Of a DNA stretch of 64,000 bases, positions 34,138 to 45,974 are shown one piece after another. Position numbers and translations under genes: made by a program. Below the pieces are notes generated by a model. The model was not told the origin of the DNA. It made no database searches and was given only the letters and a program-made list of their open reading frames with translations. Positions within the stretch are counted from its first letter, which is position 1; each line of letters starts with the position of its first letter. The DNA lies in assembly GCA_014281115.1 (NCBI GenBank), contig JACONQ010000004.1, forward strand, positions 4,154,001 through 4,218,000, written 5' to 3'. The DNA is from Laburnicola sp. R22_1. Lineage: Eukaryota; Ascomycota; Dothideomycetes; Pleosporales; Didymosphaeriaceae.

Positions 34138-35039
34138 TGGGGGAGGGGCCGCCGGCTGCGGGATTGCTCGACACGACGTCGGTGTTGTGGGTGTGGTGGG
34201 CGGCTATATGCAGTCGGCTATGCGACGGCAGCGTGCGTTTGTGTGTCGGTAAGGCAGGCTACGGGGGGGCGCGCGAACCGAAGCTGATCTGTGATTGCCC
34301 AGTCAGGAACAGGGTCGCAGCGCCGACAATGCAACAATGCAGCGAGGGTTGAAGAGATGTCGGGAGCGCCTAGCAGTTGCGGCGACTCGGGTACTGGGTG
34401 TGGTGGCGGGGGTCCAGTCTGCTGCTGGGCGGAGCGAGCAGGACGTCACGCAGCCGAGGGGAGCGCGGGGGTTGTTTGCCTCGCTGCGGGGGCAGCGCGC
34501 AGGGAGCTTTGGTCTGTAGAGAGAAAGAAGGTTAGCAAGCGGGTTCGTGGAGGCGCAAAATGGTCGTGTTGTGAGGGCGTATGGGTCCTGTGGGAGCTGC
34601 ACGGCGTGGTTGTGGTGGAGACGGGCGAAGAAAGGCTCGAGAACAACAAGGGCCGGCCCATGGTCCGTGCGCGCTAGCGACCTGCTGATTGGCCTGCCGA
34701 CGTCGGCCTCGACCTGTGCCCTTGCGGCATACACCTCACTGCGCACCTTTTGTCTTGCCAATTGAGGTCCTTGTGTGAGTGCGCTTACTTGCGCCAGGGG
34801 TCGACCCGTCAATCCTAGACAGCATCGACTCACTGCTGGCATAAGTTCTGATGTACGAGTAGTCTCGTCCCCTGAATTGGAATTTTCAACTTCGGAACCT
34901 TCACACGTGCTCACGTGGCATCCGTGGACTCGTGGACGCGTGGACCTAAAAACTAGCTGGAGCCATCCATTGTATCGCCACGCGCATCAAACAGAACGGT
35001 ACCCACAGCTGCTGGCAACCTAGCAGCCCAGACCTCACC
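34138..35039. promoter_or_regulatory. Divergent promoter region, DHH1 / rhomboid
   Basis: This 902-bp stretch separates two divergent starts. ORFs on both strands cross it, but none has a domain or intron pattern that convinces me. It contains CACGTGCTCACGTGG near 34904-34919, with two CACGTG palindromes nine bases apart, about 120 bp upstream of the rhomboid start. Confidence 0.5.
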
Positions 35040-36035
35040 ATGTCTCTCTTCCAGCGTCTGACCAAGACCCTGCGGCCCTCGTCACTCAATCCGGTACGTA
35101 GATATTGACCGCCGAGCGTACAACAGGCCATGCCTCGTTGGATCGCCTATTCTGAATTGCTTCAGCACACCAAGCAGTACACACCCAATTGATTCCGGCA
35201 ACAAGTCGCTAACGTGTCCTCTCTTCCAGGCATCTACCTTCCGCGCGGCCAAGACTCATCCTCATGCTCCCCAGATGGATCCCTACTTCTTCGGCGGATC
35301 ACGTGTAGGCCTAGGTCTAGGACGCCGCCGCTTCTACTCCTCCCCTCCGCGCAACGAATCCACCAACACGAAAATAATCTGGGGTATCATCGGTCTAAAT
35401 ACCGGAATCTTCGTACGCCTTCTCTCTCCCCTCTCTTGCCCTGACCCTCTAACACCTCCCAGTGCTACTCCAACTATCTCCAAGTGCAAGCCGATCGAGG
35501 CGATTGGTTGCCCTGGGTTGCCTTCAGAAGGAATATGTCGCTTTCCCTCGACGGCCTCCGGGAATCCCGCTACTGGACCCTCGTAACCCATGCCTTCACC
35601 CACCACGGATTCATGCACTTATTGGGCAATATGTTCACCTTCTACTACTTGGCTGGCCTACTCGCACCTACCTTAGCGCCCTTCGGCCTCGTTACCCTAA
35701 TCGTAGGCTCCGGAGTCGCTGGAACGGTCGCTTATTTGACCGAGCAGCTGCAAGGTCGTAAAGACCCACGGCGCTCCGCCGTAGGGTTCTCGAGTTCAGT
35801 CATGGGCGTAGCAAGCTGTGCCACGGCTATGTATCCGATGCTTAAGGTTTACATCTGGGGCGTTATTCCAATGCCTCTTTGGGTGGTGACGTTGGGATAT
35901 GTGGTGTACGATACCGTCTATTTGGACGCCAAAGGCTCTGAAACTGGTGCTTCAGTTGCGCATTCGAGCCATTTGGGAGGGTTGGTATTTGGAGCGCTGT
36001 TTTACTTCGCGAAGGTGAGGGGGTTGAGGTTTTAG
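35040..36035 (+). CDS. Rhomboid-family intramembrane serine protease, probably mitochondrial
   Basis: Rhomboids cut transmembrane helices inside the membrane. Exons are 35040-35093, 35230-35412 and 35463-36035 (269 residues). The N-terminus is basic and Ser-rich (MSLFQRLTKTLRPSSLNPAS), suggesting a mitochondrial presequence, and RRRFYSSPPRN resembles a processing site. The rhomboid core shows HAFTHHGFMHLLGNMFTFYY, the nucleophile region GFSSSVMG and the catalytic His in HSSHLGGLVFG. The usual GxSG appears here as GFSS. It may be a Pcp1/PARL orthologue, though it is shorter than yeast Pcp1. It could also be a second mitochondrial rhomboid. Confidence 0.83.
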
Positions 36036-37843
36036 TTCAACGGAACGTTGGCTGCGTTGGCATGGAGATGGTGTGGGAGGCACGGGAGGTGGAGTCGTCA
36101 TGTGGGAGCCAATGTACGGGATAGACTAGAAGAAAATGGGCCGTTTCGGTTGTATACTAACAATGTTACCGACTACAGCAGCAAGCTTCCATCTGGACTG
36201 TGTTCATCTATGTACTGGCTTGAGAACAATTTTTTTCGCCGGCCATCTCTTGATCGCAAGCAGGTTCCCCATGAAGCGGTTTAAAAGTTCAAATGCAGCC
36301 ACATAGAGAGAATAGGGCCCACCCTGGCTAGAACATACGCTGTAGAAAGACCTCCATCCCTCATACCCATCACCATCCTCTCCCGCCATGAGAATCACCC
36401 AGCCATACACAGCCACAGCTTCCAAACCGAAACATCTAATCTCACAAACCTCTCTCTTCGAGGCTGTAACCCAACTCACATACCCCTCAATACCTCCCCA
36501 CCCCACCTTCAACAACAGACAGTTATGTAAGCTAGTGAACATCTTTGTCAACTACACGTACATGCACGGATATATGGATGAATTGCGCAGGTCGTGGAAG
36601 AAGACAGACCTATCCTACCTACCTTTATCAACTTACCTTTCTCTGCTTACCTCTATCTACCTACCTACCTTCCATCCAGTTAACAACGATATTTATCCAT
36701 CTAAACACGCACTAGAAAGGTAGGGAAACAAAAGACGTAGTGTCATACCCGTTTCACTTCAAGCGTCTTATCTATGTTGGGCGGCGCTGTGGATATTTCG
36801 TTGGGCGTGGAGATGGGGTGGTGCTTACGGGATATAGCTGGGAGGGGAAGGCGGGGGTAATATGCATGTTATATTACTATACTCTAGGGGATGTGTTACG
36901 CAAATACCTAAGAAAATGGGTGTGTTATTCTGTTCGTTCTTTGCAGATGTTCTAATATAATATAGAGAGATACTATCATACAGGTATTGGATGTTAGAAA
37001 CGACCCGACTTAAAACCATGTACGAAGCCTACCATTATTACGTTGATAATTTTTAAGATTGTCCAACTAAGATAGATGGACAGGTCAACACATCACTATT
37101 TTATCTTGTATCTTGTATCTTGTCTTTTTGGACTTGACCGACCACATAATCCCAAACACAAACACAAACACAGTCACATTCACCGACCATCACACCCATA
37201 TCTTCGCCTCCCGTACATATACCAGTCCAGAAACACACCAAGTTAACTATCCGTGGTCATCTCCAAATCAACACGCTTTATTTCCTTCTCCAACAACAAC
37301 AAAAAAAGATCCTCAAGCCTATTCCGCAGCGCGAAACGAAAACCCCCCGTCAACAACCCAGTGCATGCAAAGAACAGAAATAGAAACAAGTCTAACCTAG
37401 TTGCCTACCTACCAACCTCCCATCCAGAAGCCATTCCACACTCCTTCCCTACCCAGACATGTAAATCGCTAATCCACCTATCTCGACGAGCAACTACGAA
37501 GCAAGAATCCACAACAGGTGCCAAAATGACGAAGTCGACAAGAGGGAAATGAGCGTCCATCGAGTCACAACCACGCCCCCCATGCACGTACATGTATTCA
37601 TCCACCCAGTCTCTTCCAATGTTTTTAGAATAAGATAGATAAGTCGTATACGAATACACCCACCCGATTAGACTGGCAGACACATCTACGGACAGCGACC
37701 CGCTCGCAAGACGTGCGTGCGTGTCCATGCTGAACGGATGAATGAACGAGTGATATCGAGAAATCAAATGCATCGGCGGTCGACAGAGGAGGAGGTAAGA
37801 AACAGCGCGCGCATCGCAGATGCATAAGAGGGTTATGGTGTGT

Positions 37844-38085
37844 TAAATTAATCTACTTAGGGGTAGGACGACAGAGGCTTTCATCTCAAATAACATGACA
37901 AAAAACACAGAGCCCCCTGCTTAGTAAGATAGTAAACAAAACTTCGGCTCCCCACTGTGGCTGATCCCAATCGCGCCCTTTTTTTTTTTACGTACTTTGG
38001 CTGTTGAACCTTGGTTGTGCTTGCTGTTAAGTCTCATAATCTGTAAAAGGTTAGGTCGACTATAAGCGGATATGAATAAATGAAT
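37844..38085 (-). repeat. Dispersed repeat, copy A (longest)
   Basis: Read on the minus strand, the part at 38085-37943 matches 46641-46774 (copy B), and the part at 37945-37844 matches 52449-52537 (copy C). Shared words include GGTTCAACAGCCAAAGT, GGGCGCGATTGGGA and CACAGTGGGGAGCCGAA (A and B), and ACTAAGCAGGGGGCTCTG (A and C). It codes for nothing I recognise, so it is probably a short non-autonomous element or a terminal repeat remnant. Confidence 0.85.
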
Positions 38086-38259
38086 GAATAGTAATCAAAA
38101 AGAGCGTAAAATGTGGTCACAAAAAAATGCGCAAGAGGGCTTATAACGACAAAAATCGTTATAAAAAAGACGTATCGTATCTCTTTTATGCAATGCAAAG
38201 GTCAGAGGGCCAACGACTCTCCTCCCGAACAGAACAGAACAGAGCAACCCCCCCTACCC

Positions 38260-38585
38260 ACACCACACGACACACACCACACAATACACACCACATAACA
38301 CACACCACACAACACACAACACATAATATATACTACACAACACACACTACACAACACACACTATACACACTACATAACACACACTACACAACACGCACTA
38401 CATAACACACACTATATAACATACACTATATAACATACACTATATAACACACACTATATAACACACACCACATAATATACACTATATAACACACACTATA
38501 TAATATATACTACACAACACATACTATATAACACACACGACACAACACACACTATATAACACACACCACACGACACACAACAAAA
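38260..38585. repeat. 14-bp minisatellite, consensus ACACACYAYAYAAC
   Basis: About 22 head-to-tail 14-base units run from 38260 to 38585, with a shortened unit in the middle and an AACAAA tail. Variants range from ACACACCACACAAC to ACACACTATATAAC, differing mostly by C/T at three positions, each followed by A. Confidence 0.93.
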
Positions 38586-38916
38586 CAAAACAAAACAAAC
38601 AACTGAGCGACCTGAATCGTGTATTGCAAAGGCAACCCTACACACTAAGCCGCAAGCGCCCCACACTCCAGTAAGTAAGCCTACCGCTTTGTTCTGCCCA
38701 CGCTAGAAGAAAACCCACTAGATTCCAAACCACCATATAGATACCCTTCCCCCAGTGCAAACGGACATAGTACCTCCTCGCCATACAAACCATACCGACT
38801 AATCAGACAACCACACCAGTAGACAAATACCTTCTGCCCGCTCATGCTATCCTATCCCATCCTAACCTCTTGCCCAACAAACTCTCCACCCTCAACCGCA
38901 TGCCAAAAGATCGCCC

Positions 38917-41118
38917 CTAGCTCTCCCCAGCATCAGAGCCCGCCTGACTCTTCCTCTTGCGCGCATTCTTAAACGGGCTGAGAGCGTCGCTAGTGCCAGC
39001 CTTTTCCGGCTCCTCCTCAGGAGCCTGTACGAGCGACAAGATCGGTGCTTTCATCTTGGGCGTTTTGGCCTTTGGCGTCGTCGATTTCTTCTCGCCTGGG
39101 GTATGGTGGGAGTGGAACTCCTCGTCTGTGTCCAAGTCCATCGTCCCCTTGGAGGTAACGCTCTGGTCGGATTTTCTGCTTCGACTGGTTGTCGTTGTTG
39201 GCGTCTTTTGCAGCCGAGTTGCTGCAGAGAAGTCCTCCGCTTCGTTACCTGCCTGTTCTTGCTGCTGCCGCTGCTGCCGCTGCTGCTCTTCCGTCGCCGT
39301 GTCCGAGTCATCCCGGACAAATTCCTCGGACAAGTGATTGATTCTCCGCGTCCTACGTTTCTGCTTCCCCGCCTTTTGCGCCGAACCCAGAATCGAAGAA
39401 TCGTCTTGATCCCGCCCATCCCGCAGCTTTGCCTCTTTCACGTCTCCGTGCTCCTCATCCCGCGTTTGTCCCTGTGCCACCTGCGCGGATTTTCTTCTCC
39501 CAACGTTCCTTTTGGGCTGTTTGGGCGCTCGAATCTTCGCGGGGGACTTGTAGTCTTCGTCTTCGTCTTCCGACGTCTTCTTCCACGCACGCCCTTTCCC
39601 TTTGTAGTGCGCCTTTCTCGACTGCTGCCTTTCTTCAGGCTCAGGATCCAGTATTCCGTCGTCGTCGTCGTGGTCCTCGTCATCGATTTCGGGAGGCAGT
39701 AACGTCGCCTCCTCTTCTACTACTTCGGCTTCTACCTCGACCGGATACGAGACCTGGGCTAGTTTGGTCAACTTCGCTTTCGGAGGAGAGAACTTCATGC
39801 TGGGCTCCGCCTCTGGTTCGGATACTAGCTCGTCAAAGACCTGCGCATGGTGGAAATACGGACGCTGTTGGGCGGGCGTCCGGATGCGCAGTGCGCGTCG
39901 AGACGAGGATGAGCCAGGGCCTTCGGGCGAAGCAGCTGCGTTCTTGGGCGTGACTGCGCCGTCAGCAGGTGTATGGGCCCGCTCATCGTCGCCCAGTGGT
40001 ATGATCGCTTGCGACTAAGTACACATTAGAGAAGGAATCTCGAAAACAGACCGCAGACTACATACGGATGGTTTCTTCCTCGGTTTCTTCGCCGAGTTCC
40101 CTTTGAGTGGTTCCGAAGTGGCTTTTGCGACCGGGGTGTGATGCTCTACTACAGTGCTTATTAGCGTACGTCAATCGCGCAATACAATGTGAAACTTGTC
40201 GACGGAAACAAGGGATGCATCATGTCCTGATGTTATGCGTTTGCAGGATAAAGACGATGAAGCGGGGTATTATAAGCCGGATGTTCAGTGTCGAGAGGTG
40301 CAACTTACTAGGCGCACTAGGCTCGCGAGCATGCGCTGCACCCTCAGCGACTCCGTTGAAAGATACGGGGCCCTCCTCTTCATCTTCAGTAAGTACGATT
40401 TCGGCTGACTGGTGGCGCGCGTCAGTGTTCTGTTCGCACATGTACACAAGTGAAGCTTACGAGGAATTGCTTCTTCTTCCGCCCACCCGACTTACGCCGC
40501 CCATGTACAGGACTGGCCGGGGTGGCAGGCACGGTCTCGTCCTTTGCTTCAATTTCGTCACTGACTTCTGACACGACGATATCCTCCGACTACGAGACAT
40601 TAGCTGTGCGCAAACTATCCGAGGTGGAGGTCATTACGAGAATCGTCTTCTTTGACTTCCGTCTGCGCTTCGCAGCGACTGCCGCCTCCTCAGGCCTGGA
40701 GCGTTGGGTTGGGTTTGAAGATTTGCCACCACGACGTACTCCATGACCATTCGTCGTGGCCGGTTTCTTGGGCTGGCGCTCCGGTGAACCACGCGCAATG
40801 AATTTTGGTGCCTCCAGGTCAGATTCTTCATCCTGCTTTCATCAGAAATTTGAGACATGGACAAGTTGCCATCAAATGACATACAGTTGTGGAGTCTTCT
40901 TCCCATACGTCCAAAGTCGTATACCATAAGAAAGGCCCCAGGACGTGCTCTGATGCTGACCAGTCGTCATAGCTTAGAGCATCTGGTGCAGCATCACGCT
41001 TGTATATAGCGTACTCTGCACTACCGTAAATGTTAAGCCAAGATTCGAGAGAGTCGAAACGAGGGCGTGAACCATCATACGTCGCGCGTTTGGCAGGCGC
41101 CTGTGCCGTGGGCGCCAT
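38917..41118 (-). CDS. Unrecognised charged, probably nuclear protein
   Basis: I do not recognise this gene. Six exons join in frame: 41118-40885, 40832-40638, 40589-40461, 40408-40309, 40148-40066 and 40014-38917 (612 residues). Only the first 78 residues look folded (SLESWLNIYGSAEYAIYKRD, WSASEHVLGPFLWYTTLDVW). The rest alternates acidic runs and basic clusters (RRKSGGRKKKQ, AKKPRKKP, KQKRRTRRI). It includes a distinct segment ALRIRTPAQQRPYFHHAQVF near residues 290-310 and poly-Gln/Arg stretches near 450. The composition suggests a chromatin-associated protein with nuclear localisation signals, but no domain supports a named function. Exon boundaries are consistent with the frame, but the fourth acceptor has an alternative. 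Confidence 0.72.
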
Positions 41119-42473
41119 CGTGCTGCGTCGAAAAGTCGTGCTTTGGACAGAAGAAGAAAAGTGGAGTGAGATAATGTAAGGAAAATCGCAGTCGATGAAT
41201 GAAAGATGGCAAAGAGCAGCGACAATATGTAATAGCTTATCGGCTAGGCGCTGCGCCTCGCACCGAGAGCTGCGCGTGGTTCGGCGAATGAAGTGAAGAG
41301 AAGTCTGGGGTGAGTGACAGAAAGTAGGTCCAACTCCCACATGCAGAACCGGATGAACGGTGTGGTCTTGTCGCACCGTTAGCTAAGACCCAGAACTGCC
41401 GCCAGAACAACTCTGAAACAAGACAACTTACCAGATCGCGATAGAGACTTGGCCTCGATAATAGCGCGTGATGCAAGCAGCAAACGCTATTTCGTGGTCG
41501 AAGGTGTAAGTGGAATGGAAGATCGGGCGCAAAGACGTCCGCCGCGCGCTAAGGACATCATTGATAATTTCAGCTCGGCTATCAAAGTCATGGCATATGA
41601 GAACTTACATCGCAGTGTTGAAGCTTGCAATTGCTGAGGAAGACTCTTTTCCTCTTGGCAGTTCGGATTAATTTACCCATGTATGACTGCCATTGCCCAA
41701 CAATTCCAGAACCGTGCGGCATTTTGTTTGCGCACTGCAACGTCTACCGAAGCTTCACAGGGCCGTCTTGCCGTCACAGGAACACAGAGCAATTAGCAGG
41801 CGAATTTGTACTACATGAAGATTGCATAGGCAGCATGAACGAGCACCGGCTGTTCGTAAGCTTTCATTACGAGGTCATCTTCTTCTGCTTACGCCTTCTG
41901 GCGGAGTGTCCTCGCGAATGAACGACATGTTTCTGCGCGCAAAGATATGTGAACAAGGTCCATAAATCCAGAACTGTGTCTGCCTAGCGGAAGGCGTCTC
42001 CGTGGCCTTGTGGATTATATACAGAATCATGAAAAGTCAGTCTTGCAAACGATTGCCACCTCCGACCCGTACCACCAGATGCGAGCACACCACAAGAGAA
42101 GCCCATGGCCCAAGGGTATACAACCGCAAAGTGAGTCCCAACCACCGAGAAAAAAAATAGATGCACATCCCCAAACCAAGATTGAACGAAGAAAACGCCA
42201 ATGTACCGCATGCTTGAAGAGCCCATTTGTCCGAAGAGACACACCCATTCGTCGAACCTCTGATAAGACAAGAGGAGAACAGTGATATTAAAACCGGGCG
42301 TTCCAAGGAGGGGTAGAAGTGAAGGTCGACGAGTTGAAAACTCATGCGACAGAAATTGACTGTGAAAACAGCCGACTTAAAGCCCAGACACCGTCTAAGG
42401 CTCTACGCTGAACCAGACGTAATGCATGAAATGGGTTATACGGAAACAGCACCAAAAGTGGTTCTGGAGAAAA
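41119..42473. other. Spacer upstream of the charged protein, downstream of SPT7
   Basis: This 1.36-kb region should hold the promoter of the unnamed gene and the SPT7 3' UTR. Several short ORFs (for example 41625-41921 plus) have no domain and mixed codon use; I do not call them genes. Confidence 0.55.
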
Positions 42474-45400
42474 TTATGCTGCGAGGATGCTTTCGGGGCT
42501 AATCATTCCCACAGCGCTGCCATCGTCTTTTTCAGGCTCGGGGACGTTTTGGTTCTCTTTTTGTGGCATCTCCAGCTTGAGCTTGCCCACCGGTTTTCCG
42601 AGACCTTTCATTAGACCGCCATTCGCATTAATACCATGATCATTGGCACCGTTGTCTTCCTTTTCCTCGTCTAGCTTTCGCTTCTTCCGTGCCATCTGCT
42701 GCTGCTCTCTCAATGGACGCTTGCGTGGACTTGAAATCTTGCCAGTCGGAGGGAGACGCGGCTTGGGGAACCGCTGTTTGGGCGGAAGGTCTTCATCCTC
42801 GACGAGTGATTGATTATTGTTATCATGCAATTTGGCAAGGAACCAGTTTCGCATGAGTCCAATTTGACCGCCGACGTTTTGTACCGTGACCGGCTCGAAT
42901 TTCGAAGGCTCCTCCATGAGAGCGCCTGTTGTGGTAACGTTGCTGGCACAATATTAAGGTTAACTCGGATAGCAGATACTTAAAAACATACTTTGTGTTC
43001 TGAGCAGCGTAGGCGTGGTGCATCCTATTTTGCAATAGGTGCAATGGAACGCTGAACGCCACGCCAAACTCTTTGTCGAGGCCAAGCTCTTTGAAACCGA
43101 AGAAATCTTCGCCGATATCCTCAGCAAAATCACCGCCGACGAATTGCTCGCTGCCGTCGTTGAAAGCACCAGAGCCATCCGCACCGGCATTGTCGAGAGC
43201 AGGTCGTAGCAGTTCAGCATAGTAAGAGCGCATCCGATCATGCATGCCAGCCAGTTTGCTCCCGAGTCGTTCGACATCATCATTCACATATGTCTCCAAA
43301 GCCTCAAGTTCAACACCGTTCACCTGCAGTGAATGTAACAGCGCTTCTTCGTGGGTGAATCTTGGTACCCAGTTCGTAGGCGTACCATGCTCAGTAGGCA
43401 CTGCTATCTCGGACTTCATCTTCGGCATCTCTCGATATAATCCAAAGCTGGCCACGAGTTTCTGAAAAAAGTCGCCTGCAATGTCAGTAATGGCGTCGAG
43501 CGCAGAGGGCTGAAATTCTTCGAAGCCAGCGTGGTAGAAGATTTTGCCCACGCTACGCTGGAGCGCTGCGCGACAGACGTAAGGTGCCATGACAGGTCCT
43601 TCTTCAGAAACAACCATGGGCTCGATGTCAGCCTCAATAAAGGGTTTCGGATCGTACTTCTGGAACTGGTTTGAGTAGACCTGCAATGATCAGCAAAAGG
43701 TACATCAACATAGGGCAAGCAACGAACTTGTGACTGCAGCTGCATTTGCTTCACAATCCCGATTTTGGAGCAGATCTTTCTGGTCTCCTGCATTTGTCGC
43801 ATATTAGACTCCATCTTCTTTGCCAGAGCACTATCAGGCGATGTGAATTGGCCACTGGGTACAATACGCATGTACTCTTCATTCTGCTGAATAACATGCC
43901 CTTCGGGATCTTCGACCCACTGGAGTCGTTCATCGAGGTCCGGGATAGTACAGACGGGGTCGTAGTAATCTGGAACCTGCCGTTCTTCCTCTCCTGCGAT
44001 ACCCTCAGCCAAGGTTTCGCTAGTCGTAGGTTTCGCGCCGTCTTTGCCATCTGAAAAAGACGTAGAAGTGCCGGAGGTATCCTCTTCGTTAGCTTGTTTC
44101 CGATGCCGCGCCCATCTCCTCATACCCGCTTTACTACGCAAGATAGCAGGCTCGTCCACCTGTAGCTGGTCATCCCGGAACAAACGATGGCGCTCGGCTG
44201 CAATCGTCGCCCGGTCCTTCATAGTAACCTGCTTCCACGTTTTATATTCAAAATCGTCCATGTCGGCATCCTCTTCAGTGAAGCCACTAACTGAAGCACC
44301 AGTACCGTCAGGCTCTGATACATCCGCCTGACTGCCGTGCGCTCCGTTGCGCAAAATGCCATTGGGCCCAATAGGAGTGAGGGTACCAGGTGGCGGTGTT
44401 GCAAAGCCATTCATACTTCCCTCCATCTCTGAGTCTGCGCGTAGAAACTCGTTTTTTAGATTAGAGACAGTGTGATTGAGAGTTGGTGGGCCTGGCTTGC
44501 TTTCCGGACCGGGGGTGCCTTCCAGACCGGCTGGAGGTGCTTTTCTTGCTGTGCTGCTTCCTTTACCACCCTTACTCGGCGCTTTGCGGCCCCGAGAAGC
44601 CATGATCGGCTCTTCGTCTTCGCTGTCCTCGGCGCCGTCCGCGTCGGGATCACCGTTGCGCATCCTGCGCTCTTCAGCTTCTACTTCGGCGCGATCGCGA
44701 ATGGTGATGTCGGGAATGAGCGGCACAAGCTTTTCAGTCTCTTTGCGCATATAGAGCGCTTTCTTGCGGAGAGGATGATCGGATGCGGAGTTGTACTTCA
44801 GGCAGTTGGCCCAGATGAGCATGAGGTCGTCTACGAAATCCTTCTTCGACTTGTAGGCCAATTGTTTGAGCTTCTTCATCATGGTACCAATATCCATGGG
44901 CTGCTTGATGACATTGTAGTAGTCGGGCGCTTCTCTCTTATTGACGCGCTGGAGGAAGGGGTTGGCGTGCTCGCCGGCCTTGAGCTCCATGATGACCTTT
45001 TCCATGCTCTCGTACAGTTCCTCTTGTCCGACGCGGTCCTCGTTGGCCCATTTGCTCCGATTCTTCCTTACTTCGCTGATCAGACTGCGCAGCTGAGTAT
45101 CACTAGCGTTGACTTTGTCTCTCTGCGCATCTATGCGCGCGATCAGATGCTTTAGCGTGAGACTGGACGCGCCCAAGTTGGTGGTGCTGAGCGTTCCTTG
45201 CTGGGGAGCCGCGCTTGCGCCGGGTGCCGGAGTGGTCGCAGACTGGCCAGATACCTCTGTCTCGACTTGGCGGTCAAGCTCGTCAAGCTTCTGCTGTTCC
45301 AGCATCGCGTCCCGATCGTTTTCCAGGGTGTAGAACATGGTGTGAAAGCTGCGCTTCGCCGCGTCTTCGGCGGCCACCTTGTCTTGCTGCAGCTTCTTGC

Positions 45401-45974
45401 GCACATCGTCGGCTGATCTGGGTTGCTCCGCGCCCGGAGTGCCGATGGACTCGATGCCCAGTTTGCTCGACAACGATGATATTCGAAAGCTTGGCGGTTC
45501 GAGGACAGCGACGGCGGTTCCGTTCGAGGCGCTCTTCGCAAGGAGCGGCGAGGTGCGGGCATCGTCTTCTTCATCAGCGTCGTCATCGTCGCCGTAGTCG
45601 TCTTCGTCGATTGTCCGAGCCGCTTTCTTTGGTGTCGCGGCCGGGGCCGGGCGCGCGTCATGTGCTGCTGCGGCAGCGACGTCGGCGGGCGACCCTGTCC
45701 CCTGCGCGGCACTCTCATCAAGGCCATCATGTCCCCGATCACCTCCCAGTATAGCGGCCAGACGCGCCTCGCTGCGCAGGTAGTTCTCGCGCCAGCGCGC
45801 AGCCCGGGGGTCGTCCTCGGCCGCGGCCTCGAGCCCCTCCGCCAGGACGTTATTGTTGGAGCCGTTGGACATGGCTTCATCGCTCAACGAAGCATTGGGT
45901 GTGCGCAGACGGTGTGCGTTGGACGGGCGGCGTACATAGTTCTGGCGGTCGCGTATTGATGGATGTAGAGACAT
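42474..45974 (-). CDS. spt7: SAGA complex subunit Spt7 (bromodomain and histone fold)
   Basis: Spt7 is a scaffold of the SAGA histone acetyltransferase coactivator. Exons are 45974-43728, 43680-42992 and 42942-42474 (1134 residues). The start is the first in-frame ATG ([20 protein letters not shown]). A long N-terminal region contains an acidic run ([15 protein letters not shown]). The bromodomain lies at about residues 300-415, with ZA-loop and acetyl-lysine-pocket features ([40 protein letters not shown]). A C-terminal histone-fold (about 770-825: [40 protein letters not shown]) pairs with Taf10 in known SAGA. The last 100 residues are Lys-rich. Confidence 0.94.

Larger units (their letters stand above)
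36036..38916. other. Gene-free 2.9-kb region with repeats
   Basis: No ORF here looks real. The sequence is AT-rich and holds CTAC runs near 36610-36670, three TATCTTG units at 37102-37122, the longest copy of a dispersed repeat (37844-38085) and a 14-bp minisatellite (38260-38585). Confidence 0.7.

Noticed and set aside
34303..34914. 203-codon minus-strand ORF upstream of DHH1
   Set aside because: Composition is uneven, it has no recognisable domain, and it lies in a divergent promoter region where overlapping ORFs exist in several frames.
38260..38585. CRISPR-like array
   Set aside because: Units are directly adjacent with no unique spacers, and the host is a eukaryote; it is a minisatellite.
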